From contig JNVV01000033.1 of assembly GCA_000733355.1 (NCBI GenBank), forward strand, positions 131,884 to 195,883: 64,000 nucleotides of DNA. The letters run 5' to 3'. Shown piece by piece: positions 55,301 to 64,000 of the stretch (within the stretch, counting starts at the first letter, position 1; each line of letters begins with the position of its first letter). The stretch is from Falciphora oryzae (Eukaryota > Ascomycota > Sordariomycetes > Magnaporthales > Magnaporthaceae). The position numbers were made by a program, and so were the translations under genes. A model generated the notes under the pieces. It was not told where the DNA came from and searched no databases. It saw nothing but the letters and a program-made list of their open reading frames with translations.

Positions 55301-58300
55301 GACTTGATGCACTTCCTAGACGACCGATTTGCTGTCCCTTTTACCGTCGTTCGCAAGGGCAAGCCCGTGCTGAGGAAAGTTGTTAGCAAAAAGGCGTTCA
55401 GCCTCGCTCCTAAAGAAACAGCGGCCATTCCGGTCAAATACGCTGCCCTCCCGAAAGGCCGGCCCTTTCTTATAGCCGGCATTCACCCAATAGCAATCAA
55501 CGCCCTAATCGACTGCAACACACCCCAGGTCTGCCTAGTGCACAACGTCACGAGCAAAATAGTCACGGTGCCTCGCAAAACCCGACTCGCGACAATCCAA
55601 AAAAGCCTTAACCAGGTTCGATCCGCAATCAACTATAAGCAAGCCAAAAAGCTTGTTGAGCATGGAGGAGGCAAAGGCTCAACGACTATAGCCGAAAAGT
55701 CCTTGCTAATGGGAGAGGATTAGAACGTTGTATTTTCAACTAACCCTGCCAACGCCAAAATCTCGTTAAACCCCGAGTTCTTATAAGACGACGACTTTTG
55801 GGAAAACTCAGTCGCCGAAAACGATACGCACAACGTCGCCGACGACCAGGTCCCTAAGGGCGGCTTCGTAAACGACCCGCCCCCTAAAAAGCAAAAAACC
55901 ATGCTCGACTCACCCGAACCTCTCCCCAAAATCCCGGAAAAACGCTCTACCTTAGGCATTAAGCCACCCAACGAGGCACCCTACATTGTCACTAATAAAA
56001 GCATCCACGTATACAACGGAGGAACCTTTGAGCAGACCTAGAAGCTCCGAGAAACCTGCGAGAAGTTTATAATTTGGGAGGACAATGGCAAGCAGATCGA
56101 TGTCCTAGAGGAGGAGATGATGCGTATCCCTTTGGTTGACGGATACGAGAAATACTTTGGTTTGCGATGCCGTCCCTACCTTGTGTTAAAAAAGGACCGC
56201 GATGTTATCGACGAGAGCTACGATAAGCTTTATGGGCATAAACGTATGGAATTTATAAAGGGACCAGCCCAGTTTGCGTTCCTTTGCTTCGTCGTCTGGC
56301 GCCGAGTTTATGGCGAAAACAAGTCAAAAGTCGTCACCGATTTGCGACCTTTCAACAGGGCCATTGTGCCCGACCCCTACCTTTTGCCCTTGCAGCAGGA
56401 CGTTGTTGATTCCGTTAGGGGTAAGCTTTATATTACTGTGGTCGACGCCACAGCCTTCTTTTTCCAATTCCTGGTCCATCCCAAAGATCGAAACAAGCTT
56501 GTTATCGTCAGCCATCGAGGCCTTGAACGTATGAACGTCGCGATGATGGGCTTTCGAAATTCCCTAGCGTACGTCCAGCGGTTTATGGACGGTTTTTTGC
56601 GTCCGCATAACAAATACTGCAGGGCCTTCATCAACGACATCATCATCTTCAGCGACTCATTCGAAAAGCACGTCAAGCACCTGGAAACGATTTTTGGCCT
56701 GTTCCAGGATAAGAACATTGCGATCTCCCCGGCCAAATCCTTCATCGGCTACCCCAGCGTTAAGTTGCTGGGCTTTTACGTCAACTCTCTTAGCAAGACA
56801 AACACCGAGCATCGCATCCAGGGATTTCGAAACTGGCTAATGCCCACCAATTTAAAGGACCTCGAAACCTTTATCGGCGCCACCGGCTGGCTGCGTTGTA
56901 TAATCCCTTACTACGCACGCCTCGTAGAGCCCCTCCAGCTACGCAAAACGGAACTGCTCTCAAAGGGCCGCAAAAAGGGACGAGTCGTCCCCAACAACCA
57001 CGGAAAACGGGCAGCCTACTGCCGCTCAGCCCATTTCAAACCTACCGAAGCCGAGACCCAATTTTTTAAAACTATTAAAAAAATGCTCTGCACCAAGCTC
57101 CGACTTTACCATGCAAACCCGGACAAACAAATCGTCCTACAAATCGACGGTAGTCTCAAGCGCGGGTTTAGCGTCATGGCCTTTCACGTTAAAGAAGGCT
57201 ACAACTGGGACCGCTCAACCAAAGCGATCCCGGCCCAGGCCATCGAACCAATTATATTCATCTCTCGCTGCCTTCACAAAGAAAAGCTCAACTACGGCCC
57301 TTCAAAACTCGAAATGGCCTATCTCGTCTAGGCTTGCAAAACTCTACGCACGACTCTTCACTTAAGCAACAAAAAGGTCCTTATGCTCACGGACTACGAA
57401 TCAACTACAAGCATCGTCAACCGCACGACCTTGCTAACGTCGTTAACTAAGCGTATCAACCGGCGCCTCACGAATACGTCCATCTACCTTTCCGAGTACG
57501 ACCTTAAGGTCCTGCATATCCCTAGCAAAATGAACCTCGTCCCAAACGCACTGTCACGCCTACCCACGGCCAGCGACAACGAAAACCGGCAGAAGGAGAC
57601 ACCGCCAACCCTTAACGCGATGTACGACCACATCCTCCTTATCGCCAAGGCCCAAATAGCCGAAACAACTCGCCAGCGTTTTGCCAAAGGCTACATCGAG
57701 GACCCAGTTTACCGCAAAATTATGCTTGACCTAGCCACTCCTCAAAGGTTTAAATGCAAAGTTAAAAGCAACGAAGCCGTTGCCAATGCTTCCAAAGTCG
57801 GGCATCCTTTCCGTATGGCCGACTATTTTCTTTATTCACGGGATAACGACGGCTACGAACGCCTCGTAATCCCGAAACCCCTAATTGCGGACTACCTACG
57901 GGAAGTCCACAACGATAAACATCACTTCGGCCGACTCCGGATGCTTAACGCCCTTAAGGACGTACATTTCCGAGCAAAAAAACGTCAGGTCAAACAGTAT
58001 ATCAGCAAATGCCATAAGTGTGGCATAAACCGACAGAACAACCAGCTTCCCATTGGAACCCTTCAACCCATTCAGGCCCCTCCTAAGCCCATAAGCACGA
58101 TCACTATGGACTTCGTAACTGCACTCCCTATGGTCCCCTCGGAAGGCACCCCTTGGTCCCAGCGGAAGTTTGACTCCTACAATGCGCTATTAACGGTCAC
58201 CTACAAGACCTCCAAACGTACCCTAATCATCCCTAGCTACAACGAATACACGGCACGAATATGGGGTAAACAACTCGGCCGCCAGCTACTCCTAGCCGAC

Positions 58301-59347
58301 TAGTCCTGCCCCAAAGCAATTATCTCCGATAGGGACCCCAAATTCACCTCCGCCTTTTAGAACAGCCTATGGCGCACTTTTAAGACCCGCCTGCAGATGA
58401 CAGCAGCCTACCACCCCCAGGCTGATAGGCAGTCCGAACGCAAAAACCAGACCGTTAAGCTGGCTATCCGTCATCATTCAGCCACGACAAACGACCCCTG
58501 GGTCGACGTCATCCCCTCTTTGCAGTGGAATCTAAACAATGCTATTACGACGGCTCTCAGCTGTAGCCCCCACGAGTATTTGTTTGGATTCAAGATCCCC
58601 GGACCTCTGGAGCTTACAGCCTCCGTACGAATTCCCCAAAAAGTTACAAAGCTCCGCTTTATGCGTAAGCACCTCCGCAAAGACGCTCTATTTGCAATAA
58701 ACGTCGCAGCCGCCGAGCAGAAGCGTATTTATAACTCCAAACACCGTCACGAGGAGTTCAATGTCGGCGACAAGGTTTGGCTCACTATAGGCCACTACAA
58801 GACCAAGGGCAAGCACTTCGTCAATAAGGAAAAGCCCAAGCGACAGGGACCGTATACCATCGTCCGCAAGGTCTCCCCTTTGGCTTATAAGCTTGACTTT
58901 TCTAGCACCCTTACCAAAATACACCCGGTCATCAGTATCCAGCACCTCACTCGCTACAACTGCGACGACGATCCTTTCCAGCGCGTACCTCCGCCTCCGG
59001 GCCCTATCGAGTACAACAACGACAAAGAGATCGACCCCGACGCCCACCTCGGAGAAGGCGACATTTTTGAGGTGGACAAGGTCCTCGACCGCGAGGACAC
59101 CAAGCTGAAGTCTGGAGTCATCCGCACCAAGTACTTGGTGCGCTGGAAGGGTTACGGCCCTGAGGGAGACACTTGGGAGCCTTTGGAAAAGCTCAGCAAC
59201 GCGCCTGATGCTGTCAAAAAGTACGAAAACCGCCAGGCTAAAGCCCGGACCCTCGAAGGCAACAGGGCCAAGGCCAAAATCAAGGTCAAGGCCCAGGTTC
59301 AGGCGAAGCCTTTGAGGCGTTCCGCACGCAAAGCAGGCAAGGACTGA
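52391..59347 (+). pseudogene. Element C gag-pol polyprotein, single frame with RIP stops
   Basis: One frame of about 2,319 codons. Gag: KSIVFNNQKQ-like helical part (GILFNNQKQLAFRINNARK), a highly stop-rich stretch 53222-54055, then NEYIGNYLFEVKNVKPMLLN, a Lys/Asp-rich stretch (54400-54640) and a Cys finger DCKRCGESFRSRNKLFKHL. Protease: PICTNTGSGRNLV, where the catalytic Asp is Asn (54998-55000). Reverse transcriptase: KSKVVTDLRPFNRAIVPDPY, and AFINDIIIFS, where IDD became IND (56633-56635). RNase H: LQIDGSLKRGF, LTDYESTTSIVNRTTLL. Integrase: HNDKHHFGRLRML, CHKCGINRQ, TMDFVTALP, ISDRDPKFTS, SERKNQTVKLAIRHH. Chromodomain 59066-59235: FEVDKVLDRE, TKYLVRWKGYG, DTWEPLEKLSNA. Basic tail PLRRSARKAGKD, stop TGA 59345. 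The ATG at 52391 is the first in the coherent frame; upstream 52147-52467 is another frame. Confidence 0.85.
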
Positions 59348-59430
59348 GAACCTTATTGATTGTATTCACCCCTTCATGTACAGTAGTTATCTCCCTGAGG
59401 ACAGGGAGTTTCTTTTCATGCGCCGGCACT

Positions 59431-59637
59431 TGTCACAGCCGGTAGGAGGTGGAAGGGGCCCACTAGTGGGGCAAGGAGACCCCAACCCTTATCGTTCCGA
59501 TAAGGGAGGTGGGGCTCCTGCAGAGAAAACTCTGCAGGCCTGCCCGCCCGGCCTCCGGCCTCCTACTCTCTCCTGTACACGATCCTACCTTACCACAGAT
59601 ATCGTAATAGAACCAGTCCCCTCTACTGTTTACGATA
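59431..59637 (+). repeat. 3' LTR of element C
   Basis: 207 bp, TGTCACAGCC...TTTACGATA, both hairpins intact. It is less mutated than the 5' LTR. Confidence 0.95.
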
Positions 59638-59672
59638 CTCCCGTTCCGGAAAAAAGGACACCAACGGCAAAG

Positions 59673-60829
59673 GGGAGAGAGAGAGTCTATTTAACGTCGG
59701 TAAGTCGGGATCTACCAGTCCCTGCCTCCCAGGGGGCATACGACGTGCTAGCGCAACCTAAGCTAAACACTAGGCTGCATGTTGCTATCCGGCGGCTAGC
59801 AAAATTAAGCCCAAAGGCACACGAAGGTCGGGCCGCATTCCGGCGCTCCTTGTTAGTAAGCGGGCAATCGGCGAAAGGGCGAATAAACGCCGGGGCGCTG
59901 TAAGCGCTGCTGTTGGTGGTAGAGAAAAGCAATCGGCTGGCAAGGTGCCGGGAACAGAGTACGGCCGGGTTTGGTCGGGGAGGTACCGCAATAGTCCCCC
60001 CCTGGGCCCGGCCAAAAAAAGAAAGTTCGGGGGCTGGAGGGCCTAATTCCAACCCTTTATGCTCCTTGTGTGTTTATCGCGTATCGAACGATAGGCTGCG
60101 CGGTTTGCCAACGTGGTGCACGGCGTTTCGTACAACTTTACGGTTGGCAAACAAAGCCGCACGAAGATCTTGCGCGTGCGATGCCACCTATACTTTAGTA
60201 TAGTTACCGCGTGGCAACAAACAGAGGCGCGAGCGTTAAGCCAATCTTGCGCGTGCGTGCTTAAGCAAAAGCTTAAGCAGGCCAATCTTGCGCCATGCGT
60301 ATCGTTAGGATGCGGTTGACCGAGGAGTTGCGTGTATGTACGACCGAAAGGTCGTGTATGTAGCGGGGGACGGCGGCGGCCGGGCCGGCTATTCGTCCGA
60401 TGTGTTCTAACTGCTTGCCGGCCTGCAGTCTTCTTGTGCGTTCGAATCGTTCGGCTCGGTGCGCGAGGCGAAAGCGAAAAGGAAGTCAAAGGGCGGTCTG
60501 GTGATGCGCGGAGGTTGGAGCAATCCGATTGTCGAAGGTTTCGGCGCGCGCGAGGCGCGCCCTGGGCGATAGGGTGCAGGCCTTCCTCTTGACTGGCAAT
60601 AGGCACCCCCTATACCGTTGCCAGCCATTCTCTGCTCTTTTGGCCTAGTTGCGTTGCCGACGTCGTTGTTGAAAGGAGTCGGAGAACGCGATTTAAACAG
60701 GGCCAATTGGCCTGTTAGAACCTGTTGTGCAGCCGGCTCATTTTAGTAGCCCGGAACACTAAAATGGCCGGGTTTCCTTAGCGGTCACTAACGGTGGGTC
60801 CGACAGGAAAATTTTTCGGGAGGAAGGTA
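59673..60829 (-). mobile_element. Element X copy 2
   Basis: Reverse-complement counterpart of 19648-20820, about 1.16 kb, starting (minus strand) TACCTTCCTCCCGAAAAATT and ending in a CTCTCTC tail at 59673. The conserved short frame is present (SPTPFNNDVGNAT, MAGNGIGGAYCQ). No clear target duplication is visible. It abuts the Gypsy-A copy B gag remnant. Confidence 0.6.
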
Positions 60830-61027
60830 GGGATCGATGTCGGTGGGTATATGAGGGAAGCGATTGTTGGCGCCTCTCATTTGCAATACAAGCCTGTTCT
60901 ACCCACTAAGCTTGGAGCCACGACAGCGCTATTTATAGCGCTTGTTAGGGCCCAATCCAACTAACCGAAACCCTGCTGGCCACTGTGACTGCGATGCAAA
61001 TCCCCGATTTGACCTTTGAATATTAAT
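60830..61027. other. Unassigned segment with a TATA-containing hairpin
   Basis: Between element X copy 2 and the outer Copia tail. GCGCTAT-TT-ATAGCGC (60926-60941) is a perfect 7-bp hairpin with TATAAATA on the minus strand. It could be a fragment of an LTR. No gene seen. Confidence 0.35.
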
Positions 61028-61262
61028 AAGTTCCGTTTGTAGCAGATACTTAAACGGGGCTGGTTGCTTTTCCGTTTTTGCAGTTTTTTGCTTTTGCGCT
61101 TTATAGTATGGTTTGCAAGCAATGTTCCGGAACGTTAAAAGGCCGTTAACAATTTCGATCGTTATTTCGTTATTTGCCACCCAAAAAAAAAAAAAACAGT
61201 CCTTTCCATTCGCCGTCCTCCCTATATACCAACACCTTTATTCCCAAAGCCAGCGCGCTGGG
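61028..61262 (-). pseudogene. Outer Copia continuation, separated by the inversion
   Basis: The minus strand reads NEITIEIVNGLLTFRNIACK and KPYYKAQKQKTAKTEKQPAP, matching inner Copia around 38190-38320. An A/T run of 14 bases is inserted near 61184. At 61262 it meets the LTR with CTGGG, the complement of the CCCAG that ends outer Copia at 43433. At 61028 the homology stops, so the 3' LTR of outer Copia is absent. Confidence 0.75.
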
Positions 61263-61557
61263 TGTAACAAGGGGTCAGAGACGGCTTGGAGAAAGAATCT
61301 CTAGATTGCAGATAATCTTTCTATGGGCTCAAGAGATGCTTGAGGAAGAAGGAATCTCTCGTGGAAGACATAGGAGATGGCAGGGTTTATATAGACCCTT
61401 TGTGATCCGTGCGAAGTATCGAGTACATGATTCACACTGCCTTCCAACCTTCACCGCTTGGCCTTGGGGCCGTTGACCGCCTATGCGGGTCTCCGAACCT
61501 CCGTAAGGCCGACTCGTGATGCCGGCTAGTTAGGTCCACGGGTTCTTCCGTGTGACA
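61263..61557 (-). repeat. Gypsy-A-family solo LTR, 295-bp subfamily (right inversion boundary)
   Basis: Inverted copy of 43434-43728 with one difference. Left flank CTGGG and right flank CGATT pair with the flanks of the other LTR (CCCAG and AATCG) after reverse-complementing. Confidence 0.93.
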
Positions 61558-61976
61558 CGATTCCATCGATCGCGTCGTGGTATTCGTCGACACGCTTTTT
61601 GTGCCTTTTGGCGAGAAGGTCCTCGAACTCAGCGCGGGTTTCGGCATCTCGTGCGGCGGCGAGGGCGTCGGCGAAGTACGAGTCTTCGTATTAGAAAGGG
61701 AGGGTAACGGTGTTAAACTGCATCCAAAAGGTGCCCCAAAGCTTCCCAGGGTGGTTGAAGGCCTTGTACGCCTTCCTGACCCAGATTAGGTCCTTGTCGC
61801 CTGTGTATCTCGGCGGCCTAAAGGGCATCCTAGGCATACGGTCGTCCATTTTCATACGGGCCGCTTGTTGGGTCTAGGGCGAGGCGTGCTCCAGGTCTCT
61901 TGCGGACGTGCGACGACGGTGGGATGTCTGGGCTGCAGCGGTTAGGTTGGGAAAGAAAAGAAGAAAATTCATCCAT
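61558..61976 (-). pseudogene. Split gene, 5' part
   Basis: The start is ATG at 61976 (MDEFSSFLSQPNRCSPDIPP). The frame meets a TAG near 61836 and the sense passes to another frame: MPRMPFRPPRYTGDKDLIWV, RKAYKAFNHPGKLWGTFWMQ, a TAA, then SYFADALAAARDAETRAEFE and LLAKRHKKRVDEYHDAIDG up to the LTR at 61558. The next codons (IGWHCDGIENL) are found at 43729 on the plus strand, in frame, if one copy of the target duplication is removed. It looks like a charged, helical host or transposon protein; family unknown. Confidence 0.5.
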
Positions 61977-62187
61977 GCAAAAAGCACAGCGGCAACAGCG
62001 CTAAATCTGGGGCAAGGCCACGAGAGGAATCGAAAGGGACAGACGATCGAGTTCGCTCCACGAACAACTGCGCGACACCAAAATAGGCGCGCCCGCGACC
62101 GCTATCCACCGCGACACGATAATCTTCAAACGGTAGACTGACTTTCCTGTTGCAAGGCTCAGCCGGAAAGGCTACTTAATAGCGGTT
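61977..62187. other. Upstream region of the split gene
   Basis: No coding frame I trust. It is the likely promoter side of the minus-strand split gene. Confidence 0.35.
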
Positions 62188-62451
62188 ATGGCAACAGGGA
62201 CCTTGGCCCTCGGCATATACCTCCCATGCAAAACCGCAGTCTTTGCGAGCGACTCGGTCTTTCTCTCGGCGTTCAGCTACCGACAAGCATCTAGCCGAGC
62301 CGGCCGGCGAAGCTTCGACTCAATGGGAAACGTCGTCTTCAACCTGCCACCCCAGCGGGCGCTTAATATCATATCTTCCAAGCTTCCCAATCTTCGAAGA
62401 CAGTTCCCCTTATCAACGACCCTAGCCTTACGCATACTCGCGCTCCCTTAA
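62188..62451 (+). CDS. Short open frame, doubtful
   Basis: 87 codons from ATG 62188 (MATGTLALGIYLPCKTAVFA) to TAA. It has a mildly hydrophobic N-terminus and no stops, but overlaps other open frames and shows no family motif. It could be a small host gene, an exon or chance. Confidence 0.2.
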   Translation: MATGTLALGIYLPCKTAVFASDSVFLSAFSYRQASSRAGRRSFDSMGNVVFNLPPQRALNIISSKLPNLRRQFPLSTTLALRILALP

Positions 62452-63144
62452 GCCGAATTAGCTTTCCCGAGTGCCTGGGCGGAGGAGGTTAGTAGCATGG
62501 TTGAATACAACGCCGTGCCGGACCGTAGGCTTATTCGTGGGGTGGTGACGCTGCACTACCGCAGCCAGAGTACGAGGCGGTCTGCCGGGTCGGGCGTTCG
62601 CTACTATGTCAATAAGAATGTTTGCGAATTAAAAGGAATGGTTTGGGAGGGATACAAATAGAAAACATACAAGGCAAGAACATTGTATTAATAATGTTGA
62701 AAATCGCGCGTGTTGAGCCTTTGCACGGAGGGCAGATGAAGATCCCAGCGCCTGCAAGCTACAGAACATTCTCCAAGTACTAATACCAATATTCCTCCTT
62801 CAAAAATCTGGACAGGCGGCGGAGGCACCAAATTATGTGGTAAATGCCGAGTATGCTATCTGTATTGCTAAAAACGCCGTTTATCCAAAGCGACCTCTTG
62901 CTCTTGCCTGTAGTCCTATCCACGACGAAAGCTGCGAACCTCCACTAATGGCCGACAATGTATACACCAGGCAAAAACGCAAAACCGTTAAGACCGGCGC
63001 CGTTGGGATCGCCACCCGTAAAGCTGCTTTCCGCGACGAAGCAATTCCCCCCTCCACTCGCGTCTGCGGGCATTGCCAGCCTCCGCGTCTTATCCCGGAC
63101 CAGCCCCTCGAGCATCTTCCACTATGCACTTTGCCAAACACCTA
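62452..63144. other. No gene recognised; open frame 62837-63268
   Basis: The plus-strand frame from 62837 (AICIAKNAVYPKRPLALACS, VCGHCQPPRLIPDQPLEHLP) runs into the terminal repeat of the Tc1-like element at 63145 and ends inside it. If real, it is a host ORF disrupted by that element. Evidence is only composition. Confidence 0.25.
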
Positions 63145-63446
63145 CAGTGGGGGGACAAAAATACCGACAGATTTTTTCTTTACCCCGCTTTCTCGCGACG
63201 CGTTTTCATCAACCCTATCAATTCAAACACGCACAGCATGCCCAAACGAGGCCCGGAGAATCCGTTAGGCGAGTATTCTCCTCATAAAAGGACGAAAATT
63301 GTTACGGAATATCTTACAGGAGTTGAAAAGGCTGCGTTGAACGCGAAATACGATGTTCCGATCAATACGATCCATGGCATGGTGTCGAGATACGCCAAGG
63401 AGGATCACCCCCTGGCCGCAGCGGCAAAGCCGATTTTCAACGCCCG
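63145..63446 (+). mobile_element. Tc1/mariner-like DNA transposon, 5' part
   Basis: A TA at 63143-63144 is followed by CAGTGGGGGGACAAAAATAC, a typical 5' terminal inverted repeat of this superfamily, then a transposase start at 63238. LINE-A copy 3 cuts the element at 63447; the rest and the other end lie beyond the window or are lost. Confidence 0.7.
63238..63446 (+). pseudogene. Tc1/mariner-like transposase, N-terminal helix-turn-helix
   Basis: ATG 63238 gives MPKRGPENPLGEYSPHKRTK, then IVTEYLTGVEKAALNAKYDV and PINTIHGMVSRYAKEDHPLA. This is a helix-turn-helix DNA-binding domain of the type that binds the terminal repeats. The frame is open without stops and runs into LINE-A sequence after KPIFNARG, so the catalytic DDE domain is missing. 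Confidence 0.7.
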
Positions 63447-64000
63447 GGGGCCTAAGGCAGGCCTACCCGGCAGGCTTACGACCTCGCTGCAAAGGACGGC
63501 CGGACTTCTCCCGGCGTGCACCCGCCCGGCTTACCTCCCCTATAGATATACGGGGCTTACGGTGGCTATACAAGAAAAGCAAGCAGCCGCTAAAGCATTT
63601 ATGGCGTGGCTTCGCACCCTCCCCCCTACCGACGTTATAGTATATAGCGACGGGTCTAAAGCGGAAAACGGGGCAGTTGGATACGGCTGGGTAATACACC
63701 AAGCCGGCCAACGCAAACTTTCCGGGCACGGCCGGCTAGCGCACCCGGCGGAAGTATTCGACGGCGAAGCGGAAGGGGGCCGGATGGGCCTCCGTAAAGC
63801 CGTTCAGAGCTTCCGCAACTGCACTTTCCACTTGTGCCTCGATAACACCTCGGCGGCTAACGGCTTTTTAAGCACGGCCCCCGACAGCTCACAAGGGGCC
63901 TTTAAAGAAGTCCATTACTTTATGGATAAATACCGGGTACACGTCCGTTGGTCTCCGGGCCATACGGGAATCCCCGGCAACGAAGAGGCCGATACCGAAG
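63447..64000 (+). mobile_element. LINE-A copy 3, runs off the right edge
   Basis: Starts GGGCCTAAGGCAGGCCT, the same point at which copy 1 starts, then PGRLTTSLQRTAGLLPACTR and the RNase H domain: VIVYSDGSKAENGAVGYGW (Asp), FDGEAE (Glu), LCLDNTSAANGF (Asp), GNEEADTEA. There are no stop codons; one Trp codon is Gln (AVQSF instead of AVWSF). It continues past 64000. Confidence 0.8.

Larger units (their letters stand above)
51565..59637 (+). mobile_element. Element C: full-length Ty3/Gypsy chromodomain retrotransposon, TSD CTCCC
   Basis: 8,073 bp with 207-bp LTRs, flanked by CTCCC (51560-51564 and 59638-59642). A probable primer-binding region TGGTAGCAACTC starts at 51774, a few bases after the LTR. 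One reading frame carries gag, protease, reverse transcriptase, RNase H, integrase and chromodomain. It is less mutated than Gypsy-A, but it has RIP stops and lost catalytic residues, so it is inactive. Confidence 0.92.
48700..59672 (+). mobile_element. Gypsy-A copy B: 5' LTR and gag only, with nested insertions
   Basis: The LTR at 48700-48984 is followed by gag as in copy 1. A solo LTR (50608-50902, minus) and a whole Ty3 element (51565-59637) are inserted in gag. After the second insertion only 35 bases of gag remain (59638-59672) before element X copy 2, so pol and the 3' LTR are missing. Confidence 0.85.

Noticed and set aside
54940..55482. 180-codon minus-strand ORF
   Set aside because: Shadow of the element C protease region on the plus strand.
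61577..61789. 70-codon plus-strand ORF
   Set aside because: Shadow of the minus-strand split gene, whose frame continues across the LTR target duplication.
1..64000. tRNA or rRNA genes
   Set aside because: No cloverleaf-like or conserved rRNA sequence was noticed on either strand by eye.

Overview
The window looks like a repeat-rich, heavily mutated accessory compartment of a filamentous ascomycete (Pezizomycotina). The grounds are fungal-type introns (GTAAGT/GTGGGT donors, GCTAAC branch sites), a HET-domain gene, Ty3 chromodomain retrotransposons, Tad-like LINEs, and a mutation pattern typical of repeat-induced point mutation (RIP): almost every premature stop is TAG or TAA and paired LTRs differ only by transitions. 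Hardly any gene is intact. There is a 40-base N gap at 45286-45325.

Layout. 1-5520 is GC-rich with no gene I can name. 5521-7577 (minus) is a coiled-coil / nuclease-like / kinase-like gene with one frameshift. 7957-8077 is a MITE-like inverted repeat. 9008-11229 is AT-rich wreckage, including a minus-strand integrase-core relic. 11230-18072 is a full-length RIP-degraded Ty3 element (Gypsy-A copy 1). 18073-20820 holds a LINE fragment (LINE-A) and a short LINE-tailed element (X). 21306-23439 is a HET pseudogene. 24376-30408 is another Gypsy-A copy containing a Copia-type solo LTR (25205-25438) and a LINE (LINE-B, 26153-29611). 30409-30949 is a scrap of another Ty3 element with a 33-nt coding minisatellite. 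30950-43433 is an old Copia element (outer Copia) broken by three solo LTRs and by a younger full-length Copia element (inner Copia, 34230-42027). 43434-61557 is a segment bounded by two nearly identical inverted LTRs. It holds a split gene, LINE-A copy 2, an ATP12 fragment, Gypsy-A copy B, a full-length chromodomain Ty3 element (element C, 51565-59637) and a second X. 61558-64000 holds the other half of the split gene and a Tc1/mariner-like element cut by LINE-A copy 3.

Strongest observations. (1) Target-site duplications (TSDs) and a reading frame only match if 43729-61262 is flipped, so it is either a real LTR-mediated inversion of about 17.5 kb or a misassembly at the LTRs. (2) Inner Copia and LINE-B each carry, near the 3' end and on the opposite strand, a Cys-containing gene with an intron. 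Antisense introns survive a retrotransposon's RNA stage, so these may be true cargo genes. I do not know a described family for either. (3) TSDs resolve many nested insertions: TATAA, GAAAC, GAAAA, ACCTA, ATGCC, AACTC, CTCCC, and 14-bp TSDs for two LINEs.

Most elements are dead: element C has Asp-to-Asn changes in protease and reverse transcriptase, and both antisense genes have lost their ATG to ATA. All identifications come from reading motifs by eye, without database searches.
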